This document shows positions 1 to 7,158 of a stretch of 10,466 bases of DNA, in pieces. Location: contig JABYQR010000722.1 in assembly GCA_022592445.1 (NCBI GenBank), forward strand, positions 1 to 10,466. Reading direction: 5' to 3'. Source of the DNA: Cytidiella melzeri. Taxonomy: Eukaryota; Basidiomycota; Agaricomycetes; Polyporales; Irpicaceae. Both the position numbers and the translations under genes were made by a program. Under the pieces are notes generated by a model. That model searched no databases, was not told where the DNA came from, and worked only from the letters and a program-made list of their open reading frames with translations. The first letter of the stretch is position 1. Every line of letters starts with the position of its first letter.

Positions 1-2
1 TC

Positions 3-782
3 AACTCCCGGGTCAACTCATCTACTCAGCACTCTCCGTTTGAAGTCATGTACGGGTATCTACCGGACTTTACCATTCCCATTGGTCGTCAAAGTCGTAT
101 GCCAAATCTAGATGCACGCCTAGAAAAGCTCAGACAGGTTCGGGCAGAAGCCGAAGCTGCCTCGCGTCTCTCTAAGGAAAAGATGGCCGAAGCTTCCGCA
201 TACACCCGCAGAACTACTCCAGTCTTCAAGGAAGGGAACCTTGTGTGGTTGTCTTCCAAGAACGTCAAAGTACATCAGCAGTCTGACAAGCTAGGGCCTA
301 GACAGCTTGGTCCCTTCACAGTTCTTCAGAAGACCGGTGAACACACATATCGGATCAAACTCAAATCCGGATATCGTATTCACGACAACATCAACGTTGA
401 ACGGCTATCTCCGTATCGAGGAAACAAAGTAAACGGCCTCATACCAGAACCACCAGCACCGATCATAGTAGATGATCAACAAGTCTATGAAGTCGAGAAG
501 ATCCTAGACAGTCGGATCTATTGGAAGCAAATGCAGTACCTAGTCAAATGGAAAGGCTATGGAGAAGGCAATGTAACGTGGGAACCTGCAGTAAATCTGA
601 CCAATGTGAAAGAGAGCATTGCAGAATTCCACGCCAGACATACCAACGCACCTCAGAAATTGCCCAAAGCACTCTTCGACTCCATTCCTTGGAAACCGTT
701 GGAGAACATCACAGAAGCTATTGCATCTGACCTCGAGTGGGCAGATGGTAGAGTCCCTGGTCTTATTTCATCGAGGCGATGA
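3..782 (+). CDS. Ty3/Gypsy polyprotein, C-terminal part: integrase tail with GPY/F module and chromodomain (5' partial)
   Basis: This is the end of a pol polyprotein. The frame is open from the first full codon at base 3 to TGA at 780-782, so the ATG at 48 is internal and the protein starts outside the window. The first residues, up to SPFEVMYGYLPDF, match the end of the integrase catalytic region, where Ty3 integrases carry an SPF..YG signature. Bases 225-420 encode the GPY/F module (KLGPRQLGPFTVL, then ERLSPYRG), which helps integrase multimerise and bind DNA. Bases 483-642 encode a chromodomain (YEVEKILDSR, YLVKWKGYG, VTWEP). The Y, W and W positions expected to form the methyl-lysine cage are present. 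In chromoviruses this domain is known to direct insertion to heterochromatin carrying H3K9 methylation; that role here is inferred from family. A tail of about 45 residues follows. No frameshift or stop is seen. Confidence 0.92.
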   Translation, partial: NSRVNSSTQHSPFEVMYGYLPDFTIPIGRQSRMPNLDARLEKLRQVRAEAEAASRLSKEKMAEASAYTRRTTPVFKEGNLVWLSSKNVKVHQQSDKLGPRQLGPFTVLQKTGEHTYRIKLKSGYRIHDNINVERLSPYRGNKVNGLIPEPPAPIIVDDQQVYEVEKILDSRIYWKQMQYLVKWKGYGEGNVTWEPAVNLTNVKESIAEFHARHTNAPQKLPKALFDSIPWKPLENITEAIASDLEWADGRVPGLISSRR

Positions 783-787
783 ATTTT

Positions 788-797
788 AGGAGGGAGG
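788..797 (+). other. Polypurine tract (plus-strand primer) before the 3' LTR
   Basis: AGGAGGGAGG lies six bases after the pol stop codon and three bases before TGACA, the presumed first bases of the LTR. In LTR retrotransposons such a purine run resists RNase H and primes plus-strand DNA synthesis. Position and composition fit; the exact end is inferred. Confidence 0.7.
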
Positions 798-905
798 TAA
801 TGACATGGATAGTCCAACAGAGACCGGATTTTTCCAACAATGTCACCAGTTTACAGCCTTAGGCGCCTATCTAGAGCGCTTATTTTCTGGCTAGGAATGT
901 TACTG

Positions 906-933
906 GACCTAACCCTAACCCGGGTCACGTGAC
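906..933 (+). promoter_or_regulatory. Telomere-like CCTAACCCTAACCC plus E-box palindrome in LTR U3
   Basis: Two and a bit copies of the CCCTAA telomere-type hexamer are followed at once by GTCACGTGAC (924-933), a perfect 10-bp palindrome centred on the E-box CACGTG. In fungi such sites can bind bHLH regulators, and telomere-like motifs can bind Rap1/Tbf1/Myb-type factors. The position in U3, about 385 bp before the TATA box, is compatible with an enhancer, but function is inference. Confidence 0.4.
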
Positions 934-1005
934 ATCCTGCCTTATTTATCAATAGTCCAGACCCAAACCCTAGACTCAATCTGGAGCGGTTCCAGATCAA
1001 CCTAG

Positions 1006-1200
1006 GCTATTGTTCTATTGTTCTCCTTCCATTGTTAGGGATTCCCCAGGGATTTCCCCAGTTCTTATTGTCTTATTGTCTTTCGTCTATTGTCTTCTGT
1101 CTATTGTTAGGGATTCCCCAGGGATTCCCCCAGTTTCTATTGTTCTATTGTTCCAGTTTCTATTGTTCTATTGTCTTATTGTTCTAACTCTATTGTTCTA
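1006..1200 (+). repeat. Degenerate CTATTGTT minisatellite with a 72-bp duplication in the LTR
   Basis: Short words of the type TCTATTGTTC and TTATTGTC recur throughout. A 24-base block beginning ATTGTTAGGGATTCC occurs exactly at 1031-1054 and again at 1103-1126, 72 bp apart, with similar flanks. It is pyrimidine-rich on the + strand. It probably arose by replication slippage or as duplicated U3 elements; LTR U3 regions often expand in this way. Confidence 0.8.
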
Positions 1201-1314
1201 CGTACTCTGGTCTTTGACAGCTACCCTGGTCCCTGATTGTTCTATTGTTACTCCAGCCCCACAGTTACTCCAGTCCCTAGTGTGGGAACTTGTGCACAGA
1301 CCACCCAGCCACAG

Positions 1315-1322
1315 TATATATA
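1315..1322 (+). promoter_or_regulatory. TATA box of the LTR promoter
   Basis: TATATATA within the LTR is followed about 30 bp downstream by a pyrimidine-rich stretch (1329-1365) where transcription of the element could begin. In the 5' LTR it would drive the element; in this 3' LTR it could drive the DNA downstream, which is a decayed transposase. Confidence 0.6.
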
Positions 1323-1358
1323 GTAGCCCTTACCCTTCCTAGCTCTGCATCTTGACCT

Positions 1359-1439
1359 CTCTGTCATTTGCACTGCTAGGTAAGTTACTGCATGTAACTT
1401 AGTATCATACCTTATTAACTCTGTCATTTGCACTGCTAG
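1359..1439 (+). repeat. 21-bp direct repeat at 60-bp spacing with an 8-bp-arm hairpin between the copies
   Basis: A 21-base block (CTCTGTCATTTGCACTGCTA plus G) occurs at 1359-1379 and 1419-1439. Between the copies, TAAGTTAC (1381-1388) and GTAACTTA (1394-1401) form a perfect 8-bp stem with a 5-base loop. The first copy is followed directly by GTAAGT and the second ends in TAG, so the 60 bp from 1380 to 1439 also has the outline of a short intron. It overlaps the inferred LTR end. Confidence 0.75.
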
Positions 1440-1562
1440 TATCCGGCCTCTGAGCCTGCTTGCCTGCTTATCATTGACTTTGACCTTGTTGTCGTCGTTG
1501 GAGATCCACTTCCACTTCCACTCCCCCTCTTCTCCGCCCTTTTTTAGGGTTTAGCAGTATAG
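1427..1562. other. Junction between LTR and transposase relic, no gene seen
   Basis: There is no convincing reading frame. It holds a short CT-rich run with three CCACTT-like words (about 1507-1535) and ends in several possible acceptor AGs; the one at 1561-1562 fits the first readable block of the downstream relic. Coding sequence for the missing N-terminus of that relic is not recognisable here, in keeping with loss when the Ty3 element inserted. That cause is inferred. Confidence 0.45.
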
Positions 1563-4500
1563 CAGCAGTCGCTCCGCGACATAATCAATGCCACGCACCA
1601 GCTGCCTCACTCTCATTTGATCATACTTTCCACGTCGCTCGCAAGGCCACCATAGTAGCAAAAGATGGCAAGAGGGAGAGAGTATGGAAGGGGGGCATGT
1701 TCTGAGCAGTCAACGAGAAGAATGAGATTGTTCTATATGTACGTACTCACCGCTATTTGTCTGGTTTTACAACTGACAACAGATTTCTGCAGCGCTTTCG
1801 TCCAAGTGGCGCAAACGACAAGTTCGGAGAGTCCTTAGCTGGAATGAGACGGAGACTGGAGATCCTGGGTGTACTGTTTGACCTCATCGTCGTCGCAGAC
1901 AACTGCTGTACGGTTGCTGCTGCAGTTGAGGAAAACTTGCCTGGTTCATTCCTTGGTCTCAATCTCAAGCACTTCAAAGGATGGTGAGCGCAGAAACATT
2001 CCTTCACCATCACCATCACTCACCATCACGGCAGATATGAAGCTGTCATAGTTGGTGGCCTTCATAACCCCCATTGTGCTGCAGTGTTGCGAGGCATGGT
2101 TGATGCAATTCTGGAGTCTCCCGCGGAGGATGGAAGACCTGCAAAGTGGTGTCAAAAGGAGGAGCAAGAAATCATGTTAGAGGCGATGTACCAGAAGTGG
2201 CTCACTTGCGGGAAAGTGTGGTCTGAGACAGCGGCAAGGGTGAGTGAAAAAGGCGTCATCATTGAGGAGATTGATGGGATTTACTTTGAAACAACAGGCC
2301 CACACAATCCAGATGGGCCATGTGAGGAAAGGGTGCCTGTCCCGTCTCCGCAGCAATATTCGGTCTGATGGAAGCCGCATTGAGGGATCCCACAAGGGCT
2401 GGAACTCTTTGCAGTGTGCAAACCCTTCCGGATACCAGACAATACTTTTCCTTGCTAGTGACCATGTCCTTCGACGGAACATTTGAGTCATTCTTGGCTC
2501 AAAAGAATTTACGGCTTCTCCCTTTGTGCTCTTGTCATTTGGCTGCCACCACCTCACCCTTGTGGACCATGTAGCTCGGCTATGGAACAACTTCGTTCTC
2601 AAGTACTCCCCTCCAGCAACAATCTGCGGCGCACCTTGGTTAACCAATCACACCGACTTCAGTCCACTTCCAGTACTTATCAACATCGCAAGCCAGGAAA
2701 CCTTTGGTGCTGTCGTTTCAACCCATGCAATGACGTTTGGTGGCCTGGTCAAGATTGAGGAAGATGACAAGGGTGGTGATCTCCTTGCTTTTGGCTTGTA
2801 CGACGAAGAAGGGCGCATAGAAATCCTTTGAGGAATGAATATTGACCCGCAGCTTGCCAACATATACGAAACAAAGGTCCTTATACCCATCGACCCAACG
2901 CTTCTGGACAGCTCGCCCTCCAGCTACCCGCCTAGCACCGCTGGTTTCGATAAAACAGTCAAAGCCGAGCTCATGGAGTCTGGGCTGACAGTCTCTAGGC
3001 TATCGAAAGGAAAGACACCAGCAACTGCCTCAATTGTGGTCAGTAATCAATGCCCATGTGCTTTTATCATGCAAGGCTGACTTTTTTTGCTAGGATCTCA
3101 CTCAAGACAATGAGGCTACGAGCTCTAGCACCGCGCTGCCAACTTTGACGGTCGACATGCCAGCTATGAGCACCAACAGTGATGCACGCAAGCGCAAGGC
3201 AGGCGCCGATTTGGAGGGTCTGTCAGGTGGCGAGACTCCCGCAACAAAGAAGGCTCGCAGCAATGGTAGCGGTGTTGCAGGCAGAGATTCGCAACAGGCA
3301 AACACAAGGGTGAGTTCAAATAGCTCTGCCAGCAAAGGCAGCACAGACTGACGGATAGCTGTAGCAAAACAGCATACACCGCTTCTTCACAACCTCGGGC
3401 TTCCTTCCACAACCATCAACAACAGCAGCGCAGACCGTAGCTACAGCCAGTTCACCCAGCGCCACTGCAGACACGAGCACCGCCAATGTGGCCGTATCCA
3501 CTTCTTCTGCTATCGCATTGACGGTGTCTTTCGCCCCTTTCACTCCTGTGTCCACACAATTTGGCCATGTCAAGCCGCTGAGTACACCTGCCCCAACAAA
3601 GCTACCTGCCGCCTCCGAGTCCGCTTACTGTACCTCTGCTCATACAGTCGACGCACTCTCTGAGCACTTACCTCTTCCTGAGAATATGCTTGGTCTGACT
3701 CCTTCTGAACGACTCTTCAGGTCCAGACAAACATTGACCTGACATCACTCAAAATCAGCAGCGACATTGAGTACTACCTCTTCATGGACTTACGCGCAGA
3801 ACATTGTTGGGCCTCTCATCAAATGACATCAACTTCGTACGTCGAAGCTACTCAACGCTACAACAACGCTCTTGCAGCAGCCTATCACAACAAGTCAAGC
3901 CGTCCACCTGTGAAGAAGAATCCACAGGCTATAATGGAGAAGCTTGGAGAGATTGAGGCAGAGGTGCTTGATAGACTTGCGCGGAACGACTTTGTAGGTA
4001 AGCAGGCCTTGCACCACCGGTATCACACTGTGCGTACAGCCTCATAATGATTCTACAGCCAGAGGCAGCGGCTCCTTGACCTTCTGGACACGCCACTGCG
4101 CAGCGGTGAATTTGGTCTCGACAAAGGACAAGCCAAAACGGGTTGGCGGTGTCTGTTTGCGCTGTCGAACCATCATGCATCCCGGTAAAGAGGGGGCACC
4201 GGAGAACCACAAATGGGGATTGTGCTCAGATGGAGTTCCGACGCACATGCAGAATATCAAGTACGACGTCGACAAGAAGACTTCCAACGAGAAGTCGCCG
4301 CCGTGGCCTCAACCGGCTGGTGTATTCATGAAAGCAAAAAGCAGCTATGTCTTCCATCCCTTCGAGTTCTTAAAGGTTGTTTGCCACATGTATGAAACTG
4401 TTGTGATTAAACAGGATATGGGTGCACTGACAATGGAGCACGAGGCGTTTGCAGAGTTACTGTTACAGCGTATCGAGGTTGTCAACGCTGACATCCTCTT

Positions 4501-4606
4501 TCGTCTTTTCCCGCAATTAGTGCTCCCTCCTTCAACTCCGGCCTCTCTTATTGCTGTTCACAACAATGTCCGGTACCTTTGTGTTGACTGTCTGTGCACC
4601 AACTGA
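1563..4606 (+). pseudogene. Decayed multi-exon transposase-like gene of a large Agaricomycete family (MULE/ISL3-like core, C-terminal zinc knuckle)
   Basis: Readable blocks: about 1563-1983, 2035-2239, 2298-3038, 3094-3309, about 3373-3720, 3721-3997 and 4059-4606. They are separated by introns 1984-2034, 2240-2297, 3039-3093, 3310-3372 (end uncertain) and 3998-4058. Core motifs in order: FDHTF (Asp 1619-1621), VVADNCC (Asp 1898-1900), LNLKHF (His 1970-1972), a KGCLSR block, then SDGSRIEGSHKGWNSLQ (Glu 2382-2384) and LRRNI. This D...D..H...E order resembles MULE/ISL3 DDE transposases; that link is inference. An S/T/A-rich linker with basic RKRKAG and TKKAR patches follows, then a conserved end with C-x2-C-x14-H-x4-C (4154-4225) and PPWPQPAGVF. 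I recognise the family from memory but know no accepted name. Lesions: TGA at 1703, TG|A across the 1983/2035 splice junction, TGA at 2484 and 2829; frame breaks near 1611, 3373-3434 and 3720. The N-terminus is missing. It cannot make a full protein. Confidence 0.75.
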
Positions 4607-5100
4607 ACGGTCCTGGTGACTCCCGAAGCATTGGTCACAGTGCCGGTATACTTTCTCTCGCATCTGGGCCTCCTTGCCTGCCTAATAGTATAGTGTCTTT
4701 GGTTGTTTTGTACTCAATACATGATTAATATGCTATGCTACTCTGCCCCCACTAAGTTGACCGTCTAACCGTCGTTGATTCGAGCGATGAGCAAAATGTG
4801 GTTTGGCGCCCAAAATGTCACCTTTTGTGATAAGTCTGAGAAGCGCTCGTTAAGTCAGGTCCTCTCTACTTGACGGACCTACTGGACCTACTGGACCTAC
4901 CAGGTCCCACCCCTCACCATCACGAACCTCCTTTGAGCACAGGGTACTGTACTAGAGGCTACCATTGACACACATTCATGCTGTGTTGTTAGAGGAGAGT
5001 GCTTAGTTACCAATGACTTTGTTGGTGTCTGGCAGCCAGGAGGTAGTCTTGGTCCCTTTCTATTTATGGAGCAAAGAAGAAAAAGAGAAAAAAAAGATAG
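4607..5100. other. Non-coding interval after the transposase relic
   Basis: No convincing gene. It probably holds the 3' flank of the relic. Visible structure: a 9-bp tandem repeat with hairpin at 4875-4907, and an A-rich run at about 5074-5097. CpG is still present in the first half (for example around 4756-4857) and fades towards 5100. I could not identify terminal inverted repeats pairing with the 1440-1560 side. Confidence 0.5.
4875..4907 (+). repeat. Three tandem copies of GGACCTACT ending in a small hairpin
   Basis: GGACCTACT, GGACCTACT, GGACCTACC fill 4875-4901. The last copy forms a stem with AGGTCC at 4902-4907 (GGACCT, loop ACC, AGGTCC). A similar ACTGGACCTAACC lies in the Ty3 LTR at 902-914. 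It may be part of a decayed repeat; no function is claimed. Confidence 0.7.
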
Positions 5101-6720
5101 CATAGCACTCAAATGTCTCCTGTTTTGGACAAGGCAGGTGTAAGTGAGTACCAACACTTACTGACAACACTCCAAGATATAAATAAAGCCCTGATAACCA
5201 ATCAAGTTGTTTTTGAGTCTAATGAAATCCAATCAAGATATAGTAACATGGAGGGCTATGGAGAGACATTGCATGTTAGACAGTGGCAAAGCAGCTCAAG
5301 CGTTGCATGAACTACCACTGATATAAGTACATACTGTAAATACTTTGTCATTGCCTGAGATCTGAGTTTACCTACGCCTCTGTTGGCTGGAAACACCAGA
5401 CCTTCAGCAGCCTTCCTGTTCTAGTTTTTTTTTCTCCATTGCCAAACACAAGAAAGCAGCAGACGTGGCAGCCTGCTGAGAATAGTAGTAGGGAATTTCC
5501 ACCATTGGAGTAATCCAATCCATAAAGGGGAAAATGCATATACACATACAGTGTGGGACCTGGCAGTTATCCCTACTAGCCACATGCGATAGGGTCAGTT
5601 CCATCAGGAAACCTTACCCAAACTGAGAACCAGGTAGTCAAGAAAGTCTGGTAAAGGAAGATTTTTGTTGTTATTACAGTACACAGTCCCAGGTGTGCAT
5701 AATTGTCCATCTAAGGACAATTGTTTGCTTGTACTAAGAATCATGTTGCCACAGCTTGCACACAGGTTGGACAAGTTAACCTGGAATGTACAGTCTGAGT
5801 ACTTTGTAACAGCCTTTGCCACCAAAAAAATTACATCTTGCAGAGCCATTACTGAAGGAGATCTGGTGTTACAGCAGTACCAGCAAACTTACTACCTGTT
5901 TCTGTTAAGACCTATGCCTGATTGTATTGGGTCACATTCAGGCCTAATTGGTGACAAACTGGTTAGGGGATTGGGAAAAGCAAGAGAGAGGACATGTGCG
6001 AGTTCTTGGCTTCAGCTAAGTAAGCTGTGCCTCGTGATACTCTCACTCTCAGATTTGGGTCTATCAAGATCAGAGGTTCAACCTCTAAAACTGGATTTGG
6101 GAGTTGGATTAGGAAAAGGTTGAGTTACAGGAAGCAGATATTAAGCATTGACAAGTGAGACTGATTCGGCTAACAAAGCAGAATGAAGCAGGAAGTAAGA
6201 AGAGATATCTTATTCAATATTTAAATTTAAGACTTCTGCTGTACTTGTGAGGTATGCTCATATGTTACTACAAGTGGAAAGTCTCATGAGAGGTATGTAT
6301 AACAAATGATATGATTAAGTATTGAGACAGGAGGTTTAGAACTGGATCAGAATTGGGAAATATATGAAGCAGGAAGCGCAAGGTAACAATAGATCTGGTT
6401 GGACAGATGTCATCAAAACAGTTGTCAAGGGCTTAAAGGATTGTTGAGAACAGGTGTTAGATGGTGTGTGATGTAGTAGGAGAAGACTGGAATGATTAAA
6501 AGATCCAGCCTGACTACATGCTTCAATTTGATTTGTAACAGCCTCCATGTCTTGTTGCCTGACATCTGGAACTGACACTAGTCTGAGACAAGCAGACAGA
6601 TGAAACTGATTCATATGTTACACCTGTAGGTTGTTCAAGTTGATGGTTTCTCACTTGTGAGCCTCACTGCATACTTTCTGATAGGGACAAGATGCTGAGT
6701 TTGAAAATCCTGGTGAGATT
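5101..6720. other. CpG-depleted relic DNA, no recognised gene
   Basis: By hand count there are only 8 CpG dinucleotides in about 1,620 bp, against roughly 70 expected from a G+C near 42 percent (my estimate). TG and CA are abundant. The flanks are normal to CpG-rich, and CpG returns sharply after about 6720. This is the expected footprint of long-term cytosine methylation and deamination, as seen in old fungal transposons. Short words recur (TGAAGCAGGAAG at about 6183 and 6365; TTTGTAACAGCCT at about 5804 and 6533), and an 8-bp-arm hairpin (AATTGTCC/GGACAATT) sits at 5701-5722. I recognise no protein in any frame, so the original element type is unknown. Confidence 0.7.
5665..6123 (+). CDS. 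Unrecognised 152-codon open frame inside the CpG-poor relic
   Basis: An ATG-to-TGA frame of 152 codons in DNA that otherwise looks non-coding. The product is rich in leucine and glutamine/tyrosine patches (ITEGDLVLQQYQQTYYLFLL around 5848-5907) and has no motif, signal peptide or clear membrane segment that I can name. No neighbour supports a role. It may be a remnant exon of the decayed element, part of a spliced gene whose other exons I cannot see, or a chance frame: removal of CpG does not create stops evenly in all frames. Low confidence that it is a real gene. Confidence 0.2.
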   Translation: MLLLQYTVPGVHNCPSKDNCLLVLRIMLPQLAHRLDKLTWNVQSEYFVTAFATKKITSCRAITEGDLVLQQYQQTYYLFLLRPMPDCIGSHSGLIGDKLVRGLGKARERTCASSWLQLSKLCLVILSLSDLGLSRSEVQPLKLDLGVGLGKG

Positions 6721-6807
6721 TACGAGGGTGAATGATGGACAAAAATATGAACTTTGTAATTCTGTCTCGAAGTTTCATGAGCGCTTCCTTGTTGCACACG
6801 CTCGCAC

Positions 6808-6905
6808 ATGGTCACATGCGATCTCACGCAATCTCACGCGTCCTCCTACGATTTCCTATGACCCCCTATGATCTCCTACGTCCTCCTACGATCTCCCTGC
6901 GATAT
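6808..6905 (+). repeat. Degenerate array of TCCTACGATCTC / ATCTCACGC words
   Basis: Units of about 11-12 bp such as CGATCTCACGC, CAATCTCACGC, TCCTACGATTTC, CCTATGATCTC, TCCTACGTCC and TCCTACGATCTCC follow each other with small changes. The block begins just where CpG becomes common again. Related CCCTACG/CCCTGCG words continue up to about 7560. It is possibly subterminal or promoter repeat DNA of the downstream transposon; that role is inferred. Confidence 0.6.
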
Positions 6906-7034
6906 CATAACGTTGCACGCAATCTCACACATCATCCTACCTTTGCATACCATCAACACATAGCATCCCCCTTCTAACACACGTCTAACCTGCAATTTGC
7001 ATGAGTAGAGCATAGGTACGTGTAGGCAGTTCGT

Positions 7035-7078
7035 GTGCAACGGTGTGTCATGAGCACACGCATTACACACCGTTGCAC
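7035..7078. repeat. Perfect 14-bp inverted repeat (hairpin) with 16-base loop
   Basis: GTGCAACGGTGTGT at 7035-7048 is exactly complementary in reverse to ACACACCGTTGCAC at 7065-7078, with 16 bases between. Its right arm overlaps the first unit of the 21-bp tandem array. It lies about 670 bp before the transposase start. It could be a protein-binding palindrome, an inner inverted repeat of the transposon, or a footprint of an earlier insertion. Confidence 0.85.
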
Positions 7079-7158
7079 GAGTATTCCCTACGGCCGCACG
7101 AGCACTCCCTACTGCCGCACGAGCACTCCCTACGGGCGCACGAGCACTCCCTGCGGCT
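7075..7158 (+). repeat. Four tandem copies of a 21-bp repeat (GCACGAGCACTCCCTACGGGC type)
   Basis: Units at 7075-7095, 7096-7116, 7117-7137 and 7138-7158 are all exactly 21 bp and differ at only a few positions, mostly in the CTACGGNC part. No indels separate them, so the array is young. The unit length is a multiple of three, which leaves frames open through it, but the encoded HEHSLRP-type repeat does not look like a real protein. A DNA-level role, such as iterated binding sites near a transposon end, is more likely. Confidence 0.85.

Larger units (their letters stand above)
1..1426 (+). mobile_element. Ty3/Gypsy chromovirus, 3' part (integrase end plus 3' LTR)
   Basis: An integrase C-terminus with chromodomain, then a polypurine tract, then an LTR-like segment: the standard 3' order of a Ty3/Gypsy chromovirus. 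Gag, protease, reverse transcriptase, RNase H, the integrase core and the 5' LTR would lie before base 1 and are not visible. The coding part in the window has no internal stop, so the copy may be fairly young. The right edge is uncertain. It is placed at 1426 because the LTR opens TGACA (801) and a TGTCA, its inverted copy, ends at 1426; another TGTCA ends at 1366. Target-site duplication cannot be tested without the left end. Confidence 0.8.
801..1426 (+). repeat. 3' long terminal repeat of the Ty3/Gypsy element (right end approximate)
   Basis: The segment follows the polypurine tract, opens with TGACA and can be closed with TGTCA at 1422-1426, giving short inverted ends. It holds a TATA box at 1315-1322 about 110 bp before the proposed end, which suits a U3-R-U5 layout, plus an internal pyrimidine-rich repeat array. 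There is no coding sequence. The alternative end at 1366 would leave only about 45 bp after the TATA box and is less likely. A matching 5' LTR outside the window would settle the borders. Confidence 0.65.

Noticed and set aside
1010..1342. 110-codon + strand open frame in the LTR
   Set aside because: Translates the CTATTGTT minisatellite into repetitive Leu/Ser/Tyr-rich sequence; an artefact of repeat composition.
801..1426. Presence of a true telomere or subtelomeric junction because of CCCTAA repeats
   Set aside because: Only about two hexamers, embedded in an LTR with sequence continuing on both sides.
1984..2034. CACCAT-type short tandem repeat as a His-rich coding segment
   Set aside because: It lies inside an intron with consensus borders, and removing it joins conserved coding blocks.
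2177..2647. 156-codon open frame on the minus strand
   Set aside because: Opposite the conserved + strand blocks KGCLSR and GSRIEGSHKGWN; no motifs of its own.
1703..2831. Recoding of TGA (selenocysteine or changed genetic code) to explain the four TGA codons
   Set aside because: The Ty3 frame and the relic itself appear to end normally at TGA (780-782, 4604-4606), additional frame breaks are present, and CpG decay explains the pattern more simply.
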